64,000 nt of DNA from positions 2,976,001-3,040,000 of the forward strand of contig NZ_LT629771.1 in the NCBI RefSeq assembly GCF_900105175.1, in the 5' to 3' direction. Below, in pieces: positions 24,517-33,698 of this stretch. The notes under the pieces were generated by a model. The model was given only the letters and a program-made list of their open reading frames with translations, ran no database searches and was not told where the DNA came from. Numbering within the stretch: position 1 is the first letter of the stretch; every line of letters starts with the position of its first letter. This DNA is from Jiangella sp. DSM 45060. Lineage in GTDB: Bacteria; Actinomycetota; Actinomycetes; Jiangellales; Jiangellaceae. The position numbers and the translations under genes are program-made.

Positions 24517-26168
24517 GCTTCCGGGCCCGGGCACTGGCCGGGATGCTGACCGACGCGCGGGTGTGGGCGGGGCGGCCGGTCGACGCCGACTGGATCGCGC
24601 CGGTGGCCGACGACCCGGTGTACGAGAACCTGTACGACCGGTTCTGGGCGGTCACGTCCGACGCCGCCGTGCTCGAGCACCTCGCCCTGACGGCGCACCT
24701 GGACGGCTCGGCGTGGGTGACGGACGCGGCCGCAGCCCGGCTGGTGGGCACGGCCCGGCGGTGGCGGCGGGAGGCGGAGCTGGCGCCGGACTACGGGACC
24801 GCCTACGCGACGACGCGCATCGTCAAGGCGCTGGCCACCGGGTACGACCTGCTGCGCGACGCGCTGCCGGGCCCGGCCGCCGACGAGGTGACCGAGGTGC
24901 TGGCGGACTGCCTGCGGCCGCTGGCGGCGGGCTGGTTCGCGCGGCCGCCGGTCCGCGGCCCGGTCGGCGCCGGCGCCGACCGGCACTCGCCGCACCACTC
25001 GAGCGTCGAGTGGTCCGCGTTCGGGATCGGCGCGCTGGCTCTGGTGGATCGGCAGCCCGAGGCAGCGAGCTGGGTGGCCGACGCCGAGCGGCAGTTCCGC
25101 GATCACCTGCTGCCCGGCGCTCTGGCGGCGGACGGCAGCGCGCCGGAGGGCATGGAGTTCTGGGCGTCGACGGTGCTCAGCCAGGTGCAGTTCCTCGACC
25201 GGCTGCGCGACGCGACCGGGCGCGACCTGCTGACGGCGCACGCCCGCACGCTGGACCCCACGCCCGGGCTGGCGATCTACCTGCCGTCGCGGCCGGCGAC
25301 GGCGGACGGGCACCCGTACTACGGGCCGAGCACCGGCCTGTGTGCGGTGCTGTCGGCGCTGGCCCGGGAGCGCTCGGACCCGGCGCTGGCCGCCGTCGCC
25401 GCCCGGGAGGCCGCGCCGGGACGACTGGAGGTCTGGCCGGCCCGGACGCCGCGCCGCGGCGAGCAGCTCCGGATGGCCTGGAGCGGGTACGCGGCGCTCT
25501 GGCACCCCGGCGCCACCGGCGACGCGCCCGAACCGGCCCCGCTGAGCTGGCACTCTCCCGCGCTCGGCGAGGCGCACGTGCGCACCGGCTGGGATCCGGA
25601 CGCCGTCGCCGTCACCGTCCGCCGCGGCAAGGTCACCGTCTGGACCGGCGGCGAGTGCGCGTTCGCCGACCTCACGCCGGAGACCGTCGTCGACGTCGAG
25701 GAGTCGCGGCGCACCGGCTCCGGCGTCTACCGCACCGAGCCGGAAGGGCTGGAACCCGCGGAACTGCGGGTGGCCGAGGCCGGCGACGCGGCGGTCGTCA
25801 CCGGCGCCGACGCGTCCGGCCGGCCGCTGCTGCGGCTCACGCTGGACCGGCGCCGCCGCGCCGTCACCGTCGTCCGGCTCGACGGCGTGCCGCGGCGCTG
25901 GTGGTGGGGCGCTCCCTCCAGGCCCGCCGTCACCGTCGGGACCGTCACCGGCGTGACACCCGGCGGCCACCGCCCGGACCTGCGGGCCGGCTACGGCCTG
26001 CTGGACGTCGTCGAGACCGACCCGCGCGCCTACCCCCTCGCGGCCGTGGAACCCGACGCGGGGCGCATCGACGTGGCGCTGCGACTGGGCAAGAACCGGC
26101 CTGGCGCATCCGGGCGGGACCGGCAGGATCGGACCGACGACGCCCGGCGACTGGAGGACCCCGCATGA
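24513..26168 (+). CDS. Heparinase II/III-like protein (alpha/alpha toroid plus beta-sandwich)
   Basis: 551 residues. The N-terminal part (about 30-330) is helical with family-like elements YATTRIVKALATGYDLL, HHSSVEWSAFG and APEGMEFWAS; the C-terminal part (about 350-530) is a beta-sandwich. Heparinase II/III-type proteins eliminate uronate-linked polysaccharides by beta-elimination. No signal peptide is seen, so it would act on imported oligomers. GTG at 24513 gives a GTGA overlap with the previous gene (an adjacent GTG at 24510 is possible); it overlaps the next gene by ATGA. Family assignment rests on fold-like features, not on a full catalytic set. Confidence 0.6.
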   Translation: MSFRARALAGMLTDARVWAGRPVDADWIAPVADDPVYENLYDRFWAVTSDAAVLEHLALTAHLDGSAWVTDAAAARLVGTARRWRREAELAPDYGTAYATTRIVKALATGYDLLRDALPGPAADEVTEVLADCLRPLAAGWFARPPVRGPVGAGADRHSPHHSSVEWSAFGIGALALVDRQPEAASWVADAERQFRDHLLPGALAADGSAPEGMEFWASTVLSQVQFLDRLRDATGRDLLTAHARTLDPTPGLAIYLPSRPATADGHPYYGPSTGLCAVLSALARERSDPALAAVAAREAAPGRLEVWPARTPRRGEQLRMAWSGYAALWHPGATGDAPEPAPLSWHSPALGEAHVRTGWDPDAVAVTVRRGKVTVWTGGECAFADLTPETVVDVEESRRTGSGVYRTEPEGLEPAELRVAEAGDAAVVTGADASGRPLLRLTLDRRRRAVTVVRLDGVPRRWWWGAPSRPAVTVGTVTGVTPGGHRPDLRAGYGLLDVVETDPRAYPLAAVEPDAGRIDVALRLGKNRPGASGRDRQDRTDDARRLEDPA

Positions 26169-27268
26169 AGATCACCTCGGTGACGGCCATCCCGATCCGC
26201 GCACAGCGGATCACCCCGATGGTGGCGACGCAGGGCGCCATCGACGTCTCGGAGTTCGGCGTCGTGCGGGTCGAGACCGACGAAGGGCTGACCGGCTGGG
26301 GCGAGATCGCGATGTCGTGGGGCCGGGTCGGCCGCGGCCTGTGCCAGGACGTCGAGCTGATCCTCGGTCCCGCGGTCACCGGCCTGGACCCGTGCGACCT
26401 GCCGCGCTGCGCCGCCGCCATGCAGGCGCGGCTGCCGCTGCCGATGGACGGCGGGCACGCGGCCCGGGCCGCCGTCGAGATGGCGCTGCTGGACGTCGCC
26501 GGCAAGGCGTTCGAGCTGCCCGCGTACCAGCTGCTGGGCGGGCGCGCCCGCGACGCCGTCCCGGTGGCCTGGCCGATCCCGTGGGGCTCCGTCGAGGCCA
26601 CCGTCGCCGCCGCCGAGGAGGCGGTCGCCGCCGGCTTCCCGACCGTCAAGCTCAAGATCGGCCGGCCCGGCCGCAGCGACGACACCGTGGTCGCGGCCGT
26701 GCGGGCCGCCGTCGGCGACGAGATCGCGATCAAGGTCGACGCGAACATGGCCTACAGCAGCGCCACCCAGGCGCTGGCCGCGCTGCGGCCGCTGGAGCGG
26801 CACGGGCTGCAGCTGATCGAGCAGCCGCTCCCGCCGCGCGACCTCGACGAGCTGGCCCGGCTGCGGGACCGGCTGGAGACGCCGCTGCTGCTGGACGAGT
26901 CCTGCTGGGAGCTGCGCGACATCGGCGAGATCGTCCGCCGCGGAGCCGCCGACGTGCTCAACGTGTACGTGACGGAGATGGGCGGGCCGCTGCAGGCGGT
27001 GAAGGCGTTCGCCGCCGCCGAGGCCGCCGGGCTGACCGGCCTGCTGGGCAGCCAGTGCGAACTGGGCCTCGCGACCGCCGCCTGCGCGCACGCCGGCGTC
27101 GCCGTCGCGAATCTGGCCTACGAGTCCGACGTGGTCGGGCCGCTGCGCTACGTCCGCGACATCGTCGCCGAGCCTCCGGTCATCGCCGGTGGCGTGCTGG
27201 TGCCGCCGGACCGCCCGGGCCTCGGGGTCGACGTCGACCCCGAGGCCGTCGAGGCGATGCGCTGTTGA
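26165..27268 (+). CDS. Enolase-superfamily enzyme (mandelate racemase/muconate lactonizing type)
   Basis: 367 residues. Capping-domain start MKITSVTAIPIRA, then the KxK pair in VKLKIG near 162, metal ligands Asp (KVDANMAY), Glu (LIEQPLPP) and Asp (LLLDESCWE). The strand-6 lysine of the muconate cycloisomerase group is not obvious (reads DVLNVYVTEMGG), so the reaction may be racemisation, dehydration or cycloisomerisation. Differs clearly from the galactonate-type dehydratase at 1160-2335. ATG at 26165 overlaps the heparinase-like stop. Last gene of the rightward operon; its stop is 5 bp from the convergent propeller gene. Confidence 0.85.
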   Translation: MKITSVTAIPIRAQRITPMVATQGAIDVSEFGVVRVETDEGLTGWGEIAMSWGRVGRGLCQDVELILGPAVTGLDPCDLPRCAAAMQARLPLPMDGGHAARAAVEMALLDVAGKAFELPAYQLLGGRARDAVPVAWPIPWGSVEATVAAAEEAVAAGFPTVKLKIGRPGRSDDTVVAAVRAAVGDEIAIKVDANMAYSSATQALAALRPLERHGLQLIEQPLPPRDLDELARLRDRLETPLLLDESCWELRDIGEIVRRGAADVLNVYVTEMGGPLQAVKAFAAAEAAGLTGLLGSQCELGLATAACAHAGVAVANLAYESDVVGPLRYVRDIVAEPPVIAGGVLVPPDRPGLGVDVDPEAVEAMRC

Positions 27269-27273
27269 CGCGG

Positions 27274-28590
27274 TCAGTCCTTGTAGCGGACGAACAGCAG
27301 CGGGTGGAACGCAGGGTCGCCGCTGGTCTGGCCGGCCATCAGCATGCCGACGGTGGGCCGCCGGCTGTCGAATCCGGGCGGGACCCGGCTGCCCTGGCGC
27401 GCGCTGAGCAGGTTCGGCCACAGCGCGCCGACGACGCCGGGAATCGTGTGCCGCTCGATCGACCAGTCGACGCCGTCGGTGCTGGTGGCGACGACGAGCG
27501 CGGCGCCCTCGCTGGAGAACACGCTGATCTTCCCGTCCGGGCCGACCAGGATCTGCGAGTGGTTGTCCATCGGCCCGACCGCGACCGGGTCGCCGTCCAG
27601 GCCACGCTGGTAGTAGAGCGTGCCGACGCCGCCGTCGCGCCGGTAGAAGACGGTGTGGACGTCACCGTCCGGCCCGACGGTGAGGTCGGACGCGTCGACC
27701 CAGTTGCCGTCGCCGTCCGGTGCCGGGTTGCTCGTGAGCACCTCCTGGTGGCCGAAGGTCCGGCCGCCGTCGCCGGACGAGAACAGCAGCGCCGCGTCCA
27801 GGTAGGCGGAGTTCGGCGTGCCGAGCACGTACTGGCTGAAGCTCAGCGACACCTCGCCCGGCGCCGTCCCCGGCTGCACCCGCGGGTAGAGCCACGCGCG
27901 GCCGGCCGGCGGACTGCCGACCTTACTCGTGTGCACGTCCTCGCCGGTGACGGTGTCGAACACGTTGATCCACAGGTCCCAGCCGTCGACGGCGTACGCC
28001 GAGTACAGGTACCGGCCGGTCGGGTCGACCGCCATGCCCTGGTAGTACCGCTCGCTGCCGGCGGTGCGGATCGTGTGGTCGGTGAAGTCCGCGAAGTCCA
28101 CCGAGCCGTCCGGGTTGCGATCGGTGAACTCCAGCCGCACCGGGTACACGGCGCCCACGTCGGCGCCCGGCGCCGGCTCGACGCCCGGGTAGCACTCGGC
28201 GCCGGTGTAGCAGGCCACCTGCAGGTGCAGGTCGCCCTCGCCGTCGACGAGCAGGCCGACCGGCTGGTAGACGTGCCCCGGCAGCCGCAGGACGGGCGTC
28301 CAGAGGGTGCCGTTGCGCGACCTCCATACCTGCGCCGACCACGGGTACTGCGCGCCGTCGCCGTCCAGCGTCGCGGCGTAGTAGAAGTGGCCGTCGTAGA
28401 CCACCTTCGGGATCTGCGCGCCCCACGTCGGCACGACGTTCGTCACGGCCAGGTCGTCGGAGACGACGGACGCGCGGACGACGGCGGGCGGATCGGGGTC
28501 GGCGGCCGCGGATCCGCCGGCCCCGGCGAGGACGGCGGCCACGGCGGCCACCGTGGCGGCGGCGAGCAGGCGGGAACGGTGCGTGGGCAT
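27274..28590 (-). CDS. Exported BNR-type beta-propeller protein (paralogue A1)
   Basis: 438 residues, Sec signal peptide (MPTHRSRLLAAATVAAVAAV, cleavage near GGSAAA). The mature part is a single propeller with recurring strands and sialidase-like Asp/Trp turns: YPWSAQVWRSRNGTLWTPV near 85, FSSGDGGRTFGH near 268, DGVDWSIERH near 380. Blade-by-blade it resembles the product of 46583-47911 (same ACYTG/CYPGV segment, SERYYQGMA versus AERYYGGMA, ending in a Leu-rich strand). Such folds occur in exo-enzymes and polysaccharide lyases, but no catalytic set is recognised. Preceded by a tandem-site promoter at 28621-28684. Confidence 0.78.
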   Translation of the reverse strand: MPTHRSRLLAAATVAAVAAVLAGAGGSAAADPDPPAVVRASVVSDDLAVTNVVPTWGAQIPKVVYDGHFYYAATLDGDGAQYPWSAQVWRSRNGTLWTPVLRLPGHVYQPVGLLVDGEGDLHLQVACYTGAECYPGVEPAPGADVGAVYPVRLEFTDRNPDGSVDFADFTDHTIRTAGSERYYQGMAVDPTGRYLYSAYAVDGWDLWINVFDTVTGEDVHTSKVGSPPAGRAWLYPRVQPGTAPGEVSLSFSQYVLGTPNSAYLDAALLFSSGDGGRTFGHQEVLTSNPAPDGDGNWVDASDLTVGPDGDVHTVFYRRDGGVGTLYYQRGLDGDPVAVGPMDNHSQILVGPDGKISVFSSEGAALVVATSTDGVDWSIERHTIPGVVGALWPNLLSARQGSRVPPGFDSRRPTVGMLMAGQTSGDPAFHPLLFVRYKD

Positions 28591-28620
28591 GGCGGCTCCC
28601 TGGTGTCGTTGGTGCCCCCG

Positions 28621-28684
28621 ACGCTAGGGATCCGCCGCCGCCTCGGCAGGACGCCTGCTTGCCCTGCCGACCCCGATCTTGCCC
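28621..28684 (-). promoter_or_regulatory. Promoter with tandem GGGCAAG sites (regulon member 1)
   Basis: Minus strand: -10-like CTAGCGT at 28621-28627, preceded after 19 bp by GGGCAAGCAGGCGTCCTG (28647-28664), and by a second GGGCAAG at 28678-28684, 20 bp further up. From the proximal GGGCAA to the -10 is exactly 37 bp, as at 43597, 43649 and 50349. Confidence 0.65.
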
Positions 28685-28839
28685 GGTCAGCCCGCCCCGC
28701 CGACACCGTCGCACCAGACACCGACCCCGCCGCGCACCCGACCCGGGTGGGTGCGATCCCGCGTGGTGACACCCGCGCCAACTGTTGGCCGCTGTGCCAC
28801 CACGCCCGGCAAGAGGTCTCCCGGCAGGAGGTAGCGCGG

Positions 28840-30189
28840 TCAGGGACGGAGGTCGTCGAACGCCCCGTCGCGGAGGACGTCGGCGACGATCTCGATGGTC
28901 TGGTCGACGTCGGCCTCGGTGTGGGCGGCGGACAGGAACCACAGGCCGCGCGGCACGATGTTGACGCCGCGGCGCAGCAGCCCGGCGTGCAGCCGGGCCA
29001 TGCCCGCGCGGTCGGTCGCGGCGAAGTCGCGGTAGTCGCGAACGGCGCCGGCGCTGGTCAGGTAGGTCTGGAAGACCGGGCCCGGCCCGTCGACGAGCAT
29101 CGGGACGCCCGCGCCGGCGGCGGCGGAGCGGATGCCGTCCATCAGCCGGCCGCCCAGCGTGCGCAGCCGCGGGTACAGCTCGTCGCCGTCGCGCCGCAGC
29201 CGGCCCAGCGTCGCGACGGTCGCGGCCATGCCGATCGGGTTGCTGTTGAAGGTGCCGGCGTGCCCGACGGTGCCCGCCGTGATCTGGTCCATCACCTCGG
29301 CGCGCCCGGCGATCGCGGCCACCGGCAGCCCGCCGGCGATCGCCTTGCCGTACACCGCGAGGTCCGGCACCACGCCGAACCACTCCTGCGCGCCGCCGCG
29401 GGCCAGCCGGAACCCGGTGATGACCTCGTCGAACACCAGCAGCGCTCCGGCGGCGGAGGTCTGCTCGCGCACCGCCTCGAGGAAGCCCGGCACCGGCGCG
29501 ATGCAGCCGGTGTTGCACAGCAGCGGCTCCATGACGACCGCCGCGATCTCGTCGCGGTGCGCGGCCAGCAGCGCGGTGAACGCGTCGAGGTCGTTCCAGG
29601 GCGCGAGGACGAGGTCGGCGGCGGCGCTGGCCTGCTGGCCCCCGCTCGCGGCCACGGCGACCGGCGCCTCCCGCGGGCCGGCCGCGTCGACCGGCGGGTG
29701 CAGGCTCCACAGCGCGGCGTCCAGCCAGCCGTGGTAGTGCCCCTCGAACTTGAGGATCTTCTGCCGGCCGGTGAGGCCGCGGGCCAGCCGCCACGCGCCG
29801 ATGACCGCCTCGGAGCCTACGGTGTTGAACCGCACCAGGTCCGCGCCCGGCACCATCGCCTGGACCAGCTCGGCCGCTTCGATCTCCAGCGGGTGCTGGC
29901 CGGCGTACGCCTGGCCGCGGGCGACCTGCCGGGTGACGGCCTCGACCACCTCGGGCGCGCTGTGGCCCAGGATCATCGGCCCCTGGCCGAGCACGTAGTC
30001 GACGTAGTCGTTGCCGTCGACGTCGGTGAGATGCGCGCCAAGAGCATGGTCGACGTAGACCGGCTCGGGCAGGCCACGCCGGGCGTCGCTGGACACGCCG
30101 GCGGGCAGCACGCGGCTCGCGCGGGCGGCCAGCTCGGCGCCGCGCCGCAGCGGCGTGCGGGTGCCTGCGGCGACGGTCGGGTTCGTCAT
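28840..30189 (-). CDS. Class-III PLP aminotransferase (glutamate-1-semialdehyde aminomutase-like)
   Basis: 449 residues, fold-type I PLP enzyme. Visible: VDGNDYVDYVLGQGP, the phosphate-binding NTVGSEAV near 123, FDEVITGFR with the PLP-pyridine Asp near 243, and the Schiff-base lysine in VYGKAIAGGLP near 272. It is of the HemL-like branch, but a heme role is unlikely here; such proteins also move amino groups between adjacent carbons or act on amino acids and amino sugars. ATG at 30189 after GAGGAGG. It has its own promoter (30219-30247) with a 14-bp palindrome, divergent from the CUT1 operon. Confidence 0.85.
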   Translation of the reverse strand: MTNPTVAAGTRTPLRRGAELAARASRVLPAGVSSDARRGLPEPVYVDHALGAHLTDVDGNDYVDYVLGQGPMILGHSAPEVVEAVTRQVARGQAYAGQHPLEIEAAELVQAMVPGADLVRFNTVGSEAVIGAWRLARGLTGRQKILKFEGHYHGWLDAALWSLHPPVDAAGPREAPVAVAASGGQQASAAADLVLAPWNDLDAFTALLAAHRDEIAAVVMEPLLCNTGCIAPVPGFLEAVREQTSAAGALLVFDEVITGFRLARGGAQEWFGVVPDLAVYGKAIAGGLPVAAIAGRAEVMDQITAGTVGHAGTFNSNPIGMAATVATLGRLRRDGDELYPRLRTLGGRLMDGIRSAAAGAGVPMLVDGPGPVFQTYLTSAGAVRDYRDFAATDRAGMARLHAGLLRRGVNIVPRGLWFLSAAHTEADVDQTIEIVADVLRDGAFDDLRP

Positions 30190-30206
30190 CGATCCTCCTC
30201 GATCTG

Positions 30207-30247
30207 CGGTCGTCCGACCGTAGAGTCCCTCGTCACAGGCGTGTCAA
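30207..30247 (-). promoter_or_regulatory. Promoter of the aminotransferase gene with an internal palindrome
   Basis: Minus strand TTGACA (30242-30247) and TCTACG (30219-30224) with a 17-bp spacer. A perfect 6-2-6 palindrome CGGTCGTCCGACCG at 30207-30220 sits at the start point and would block initiation if bound. The binding protein is unknown. Confidence 0.55.
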
Positions 30248-30273
30248 CCGCACACCGCCGTCACGGCGCAACA

Positions 30274-30338
30274 GGACAACTACGGGACCCTGACGACACG
30301 AACCGCGCTTGCTGGCGCCGTCGCGAGGCCCCTAGCGT
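30274..30338 (+). promoter_or_regulatory. Promoter with tandem GGACAAC-type sites (regulon member 2, weaker)
   Basis: Plus strand CTAGCGT at 30332-30338. A site-like GACACGAACCGCGCTTG at 30295-30311 begins exactly 37 bp upstream of the -10, and a better copy, GGACAACTACGGGACCCTG (30274-30292), starts 21 bp further up. Same tandem geometry as the other members, with a degenerate proximal site. Confidence 0.45.
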
Positions 30339-30377
30339 GACGGCTCCGCCGCACAACCAACGGGAGGACGACGCATC

Positions 30378-31409
30378 GTGGACCAGCTCGGCATGGGCAT
30401 CGTGGGGACGGGCATCATGGCCCGCCAGCACGCCGCCGTGCTCGCCGCCTACCACCGCAGCCGCGTGGCCGGGTGGAGCAGTCGCGACCCCTCGGCCGTC
30501 ACCGGCCTGGACGAGTTCGGCCCGGCGCCGGTGCACGGCGACCTGGCCGAGTTGCTCGCCGACGACGCCGTCGGCGCCGTCCTCGTCGCCACCCCCGACC
30601 ACGCGCACGCCGCGGCCGCGCTCGCCGCCATCGAGGCCGGCAAGCCCGTGCTGGTCGAGAAGCCGCTGGCCACCACGGCCGCCGACGCCCGCCGCATCCG
30701 GGACGCGGCGCGATCGGCCGGGGTCACCGCGATGACGCTCTACAACCACCGCTGGGTGCCGGCCTACTGGCAGGCGCACGAGCGGGCGGCCGGCGGCGCG
30801 CTGGGCACGCCGGTGCTGGCCTACGCCCGGAAGAACGACACGATCTACGTGCCGACGCAGATGCTGGACTGGGCCGACCAGACCTCGCCGTCGCTCTTCC
30901 TCTCCGGGCACGATCTCGACCTCATCCTGTGGTGCTTCGACGACCACGTGGTCGAGGTCTACGCGACCGCGGTGCACGGCGTGCTCCGCGACCGGGGCAT
31001 CGACACCCCCGACGCCGTCCAGGCCCAGCTGCGCCTGGCCGGCGGCGCCGTCGTCACCGTCGAGGCCTGCTGGATCTACCCCGACACGTTCCCCACCATG
31101 ACCGACTCGTTCCTCGAGCTGATCTTCAGCGACGCGGTGATCCACCTGGACCGCAAGCACGAGCAGATCGAGATCGCCACCCACGAGTCGTTCGCCTATC
31201 CGCGCAACCAGCTCGCGGGCCGGGTCGGCGGCAAGCCGTCCGGCTCGATCGCCGGCGCCGTCGAACACTTCGTCGACGCCGTGCTGGACGGCACCCCGCC
31301 GATCGTGTCGATCGACAGCTCGGTGCACGTCACCGAGGTCCTCGCCGCCATCGACCGGTCCTGGCGCTCCGGCCGGCCGGTCGACCTCACCGTGGAGTCC
31401 AACTCATGA
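30378..31409 (+). CDS. Gfo/Idh/MocA-family NAD(P)-dependent oxidoreductase
   Basis: 343 residues. Rossmann start MGIVGTGIMARQH, intact EKP motif in VLVEKPLATT near residue 95, and the catalytic HxxxD-like region LSGHDLDLILW near 178. Likely oxidises or reduces a sugar or cyclitol derivative. GTG at 30378 with GGGAGG about 10 nt upstream. First gene of the eight-gene operon; its stop overlaps the SBP start (ATGA). Confidence 0.88.
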   Translation: MDQLGMGIVGTGIMARQHAAVLAAYHRSRVAGWSSRDPSAVTGLDEFGPAPVHGDLAELLADDAVGAVLVATPDHAHAAAALAAIEAGKPVLVEKPLATTAADARRIRDAARSAGVTAMTLYNHRWVPAYWQAHERAAGGALGTPVLAYARKNDTIYVPTQMLDWADQTSPSLFLSGHDLDLILWCFDDHVVEVYATAVHGVLRDRGIDTPDAVQAQLRLAGGAVVTVEACWIYPDTFPTMTDSFLELIFSDAVIHLDRKHEQIEIATHESFAYPRNQLAGRVGGKPSGSIAGAVEHFVDAVLDGTPPIVSIDSSVHVTEVLAAIDRSWRSGRPVDLTVESNS

Positions 31410-32767
31410 AGACACGTTCGCTCCTCCGCGCCACCGCCGTGGCGACCGCCGTCATGCTGAGCCTGACGGCGTGCATCACCGGCTCCGACGACGGCGACGA
31501 GCCCGAGACCGAGAGCACCGGCGGCGGTGAGTCCGGCGGCGACGCCGCGGCCGAGATCACCGGCCCGCTCGAGGTCGTCAGCTTCTACCCCGAGGGCTCG
31601 CCCGACTTCGAACGGCTCAGCGGCCTGGCCGAGGAGTTCGAGACGCGGCACCCCGGCGTCGACGTCACGCTCACCTTCGGCGGCGGCCAGGACGTGCCGC
31701 AGATCGAGGCCCGCTGGCGCGCCGGCGACCCGCCGGACGTCAACTACGGCTTCCTCGACGCGTCCGCGCCCGACGGCGGCCCGTGGGTGTCGGCCGGCCA
31801 GGTGCTGCCGCTCGCCGACGCCATGGCGCAGCCGCTGGAGGGCTACGACGGCACCTGGGAGGAGGCGATCCTGCCCGGCGTGCTGCCGCTGCTCAGCGTC
31901 GACGACACCATCTACAGCGCGCCCGAGTCGGTGACCACGCTGCAGTTCTTCTACAACGCCGCGCTCTTCGCCGAGCACGGCATCGAGCCGCCGCAGACCT
32001 TCGAGGACCTCGTCGCCGCGGCCGACACGCTGAAGGCGGCCGGCGTCGCGCCGTTCACCGTCACCGGCACGTTCCTGCCGTACCTGCAGATGTACTGGGA
32101 CTACCTGGCGCTGCGCCACATCGGGCTGGAGGGCCTGCAGCAGGCCATCGCCGGCGAGGTGGAGCTGGCGTCGCTGCCCGGCGCCGCCGAGGCCGCCGCT
32201 GACCTGGAGCGGCTGACGTCCAGCGGGTACTTCCTCGACGGCTTCCGCGGCGTCGACTTCACCTCGGCGCAGATGTCGTTCTTCCAGGGCGACGCGGCGA
32301 TGATCCTCATGGGCTCGTGGCTGATCGGCGAGATGGCCGCCGCCATCCCCGAGGGCTTCGAGGTCGGCACGTTCGCGTTCCCGACGGTCGACGGCGGCAG
32401 CGGCGACCAGGACGGCCTGTTCGGCGGCACCAACGGGCAGATCGTCGCGAAGGACGGCGAGAACCCCGACGCCGCCGTGGCGTGGCTCCAGTTCGTCGCC
32501 GAGCCGGAGAACCAGACCGCCTACGTCCAGAACACCGGCGGCATCTCCGCCTACACCGGCATCGCCGCGCCGGAGGGCTTCGAGGACGTCACCGCCATGC
32601 TGGAGGAGGGCGCCGCGTTCGCCCCGTCCTACATGGGCATCCTCGCGCAGAGCCAGGAGGTCCAGAACGCCTACCAGCAGCCGATCGCGCAGCTGTTCTT
32701 CGGCGAGATCGACGGCGCCACCATGCTCAGCCAGATGTCCGACGGTCTGCGGTCGGCCGCGGGCTGA
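31406..32767 (+). CDS. CUT1-type carbohydrate ABC binding lipoprotein
   Basis: 453 residues, SBP family 1. Lipoprotein signal MKTRSLLRATAVATAVML with lipobox LTAC, Cys23, then an acidic Gly/Ser-rich tether. Mature protein begins LEVVSFYPEGSPDFERL and holds the family segments LEEFETRHPGVDVTL-like and FFQGDAAMILMGSW near 305. Binds a sugar or oligosaccharide outside the cell for the two permeases that follow. Confidence 0.92.
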   Translation: MKTRSLLRATAVATAVMLSLTACITGSDDGDEPETESTGGGESGGDAAAEITGPLEVVSFYPEGSPDFERLSGLAEEFETRHPGVDVTLTFGGGQDVPQIEARWRAGDPPDVNYGFLDASAPDGGPWVSAGQVLPLADAMAQPLEGYDGTWEEAILPGVLPLLSVDDTIYSAPESVTTLQFFYNAALFAEHGIEPPQTFEDLVAAADTLKAAGVAPFTVTGTFLPYLQMYWDYLALRHIGLEGLQQAIAGEVELASLPGAAEAAADLERLTSSGYFLDGFRGVDFTSAQMSFFQGDAAMILMGSWLIGEMAAAIPEGFEVGTFAFPTVDGGSGDQDGLFGGTNGQIVAKDGENPDAAVAWLQFVAEPENQTAYVQNTGGISAYTGIAAPEGFEDVTAMLEEGAAFAPSYMGILAQSQEVQNAYQQPIAQLFFGEIDGATMLSQMSDGLRSAAG

Positions 32768-32798
32768 CCGCCGCCCGTACCCGCGGAGAGGAGAAACG

Positions 32799-33698
32799 GT
32801 GCCACGCAGCCGGCCCAACCTGCTCGAGCGACAACGCCGCCGACTCGTGGTGCCGTTCCTCCTGCCCGCCCTGGTGCTGTACGCGCTGTTCATGCTCTAC
32901 CCGGCGTTCACGACGTTCTACGTCGCGCTGACCGAGTGGGACGGCGTGAACGCACCGGAGTGGGTCGGCGCGGCCAACTTCACCCGGCTCACCGAGGACT
33001 CGCTGTTCAGCAGCACGATCACGCACACGATCGTGTTCACGGTGCTCGGCGCGCTGGTGCTGTTCCCCGGCGCGATGTTCTTCGGCTACGTGACGCAGCG
33101 GATGCGGCTGGGCCGGGTGTACCGGTTCCTCATCCTGGCGCCGGTCGCGCTGTCCGTCACCACCGCGGCGCTGCTGTGGAAGTTCCTGGTCGACCCGAAC
33201 TTCGGCGCGGTGCAGAGCGTGCTGCGCGCCGTCGGGCTGGACTCGCTCGCGTCGGTGGAACTGCTCGGACGGCCGTCGACGGCCATGCTCATGGTGGTGC
33301 TGGCGACGGTCTGGCACGGCATCGGGCTGTGGATGATGTTCTTCGCGGCCGCCGCCGAGCGGGTACCGGCCGAGCTCAAGGAGGCCGCGACGCTCGACGG
33401 CGCCAGCTCGTTCCAGGTGTTCCGGCACGTCGTCTGGCCGCTCATGTGGGAGGTCACCCGGACGCTGCTGATCCTCTGGATGATCCAGGGCCTGCAGACG
33501 TTCGCGTTCATCATCGCGATGACGAACGGCGGCCCGCTGCGCGCCACCGAGGTGATCGGCACCTACCTCTACAAGGTCGCGTTCGCGTCGTCCGAGTTCG
33601 GCTACGCCGCGGCCATCGCCGTCGTGCTGTTCGCGGCGATCCTCGTCCTCACGCTGCTCTCCCAGCGGCTCACCCGGCGCGAAAGCGAGCAGTACTGA
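32799..33698 (+). CDS. CUT1-type sugar ABC permease (MalF/UgpA-like)
   Basis: 299 residues, six membrane helices starting at VVPFLLPALVLYALFMLYP. EAA-loop ELKEAATLDGASSFQVFRHVVWP near 200 is the ATPase-contact signature. GTG at 32799 follows GGAGAGGAG. Stop overlaps the next ATG by one base (TGATG). No ATPase gene is present in the operon, so a shared MsiK-type ATPase elsewhere is expected. Confidence 0.92.
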   Translation: MPRSRPNLLERQRRRLVVPFLLPALVLYALFMLYPAFTTFYVALTEWDGVNAPEWVGAANFTRLTEDSLFSSTITHTIVFTVLGALVLFPGAMFFGYVTQRMRLGRVYRFLILAPVALSVTTAALLWKFLVDPNFGAVQSVLRAVGLDSLASVELLGRPSTAMLMVVLATVWHGIGLWMMFFAAAAERVPAELKEAATLDGASSFQVFRHVVWPLMWEVTRTLLILWMIQGLQTFAFIIAMTNGGPLRATEVIGTYLYKVAFASSEFGYAAAIAVVLFAAILVLTLLSQRLTRRESEQY

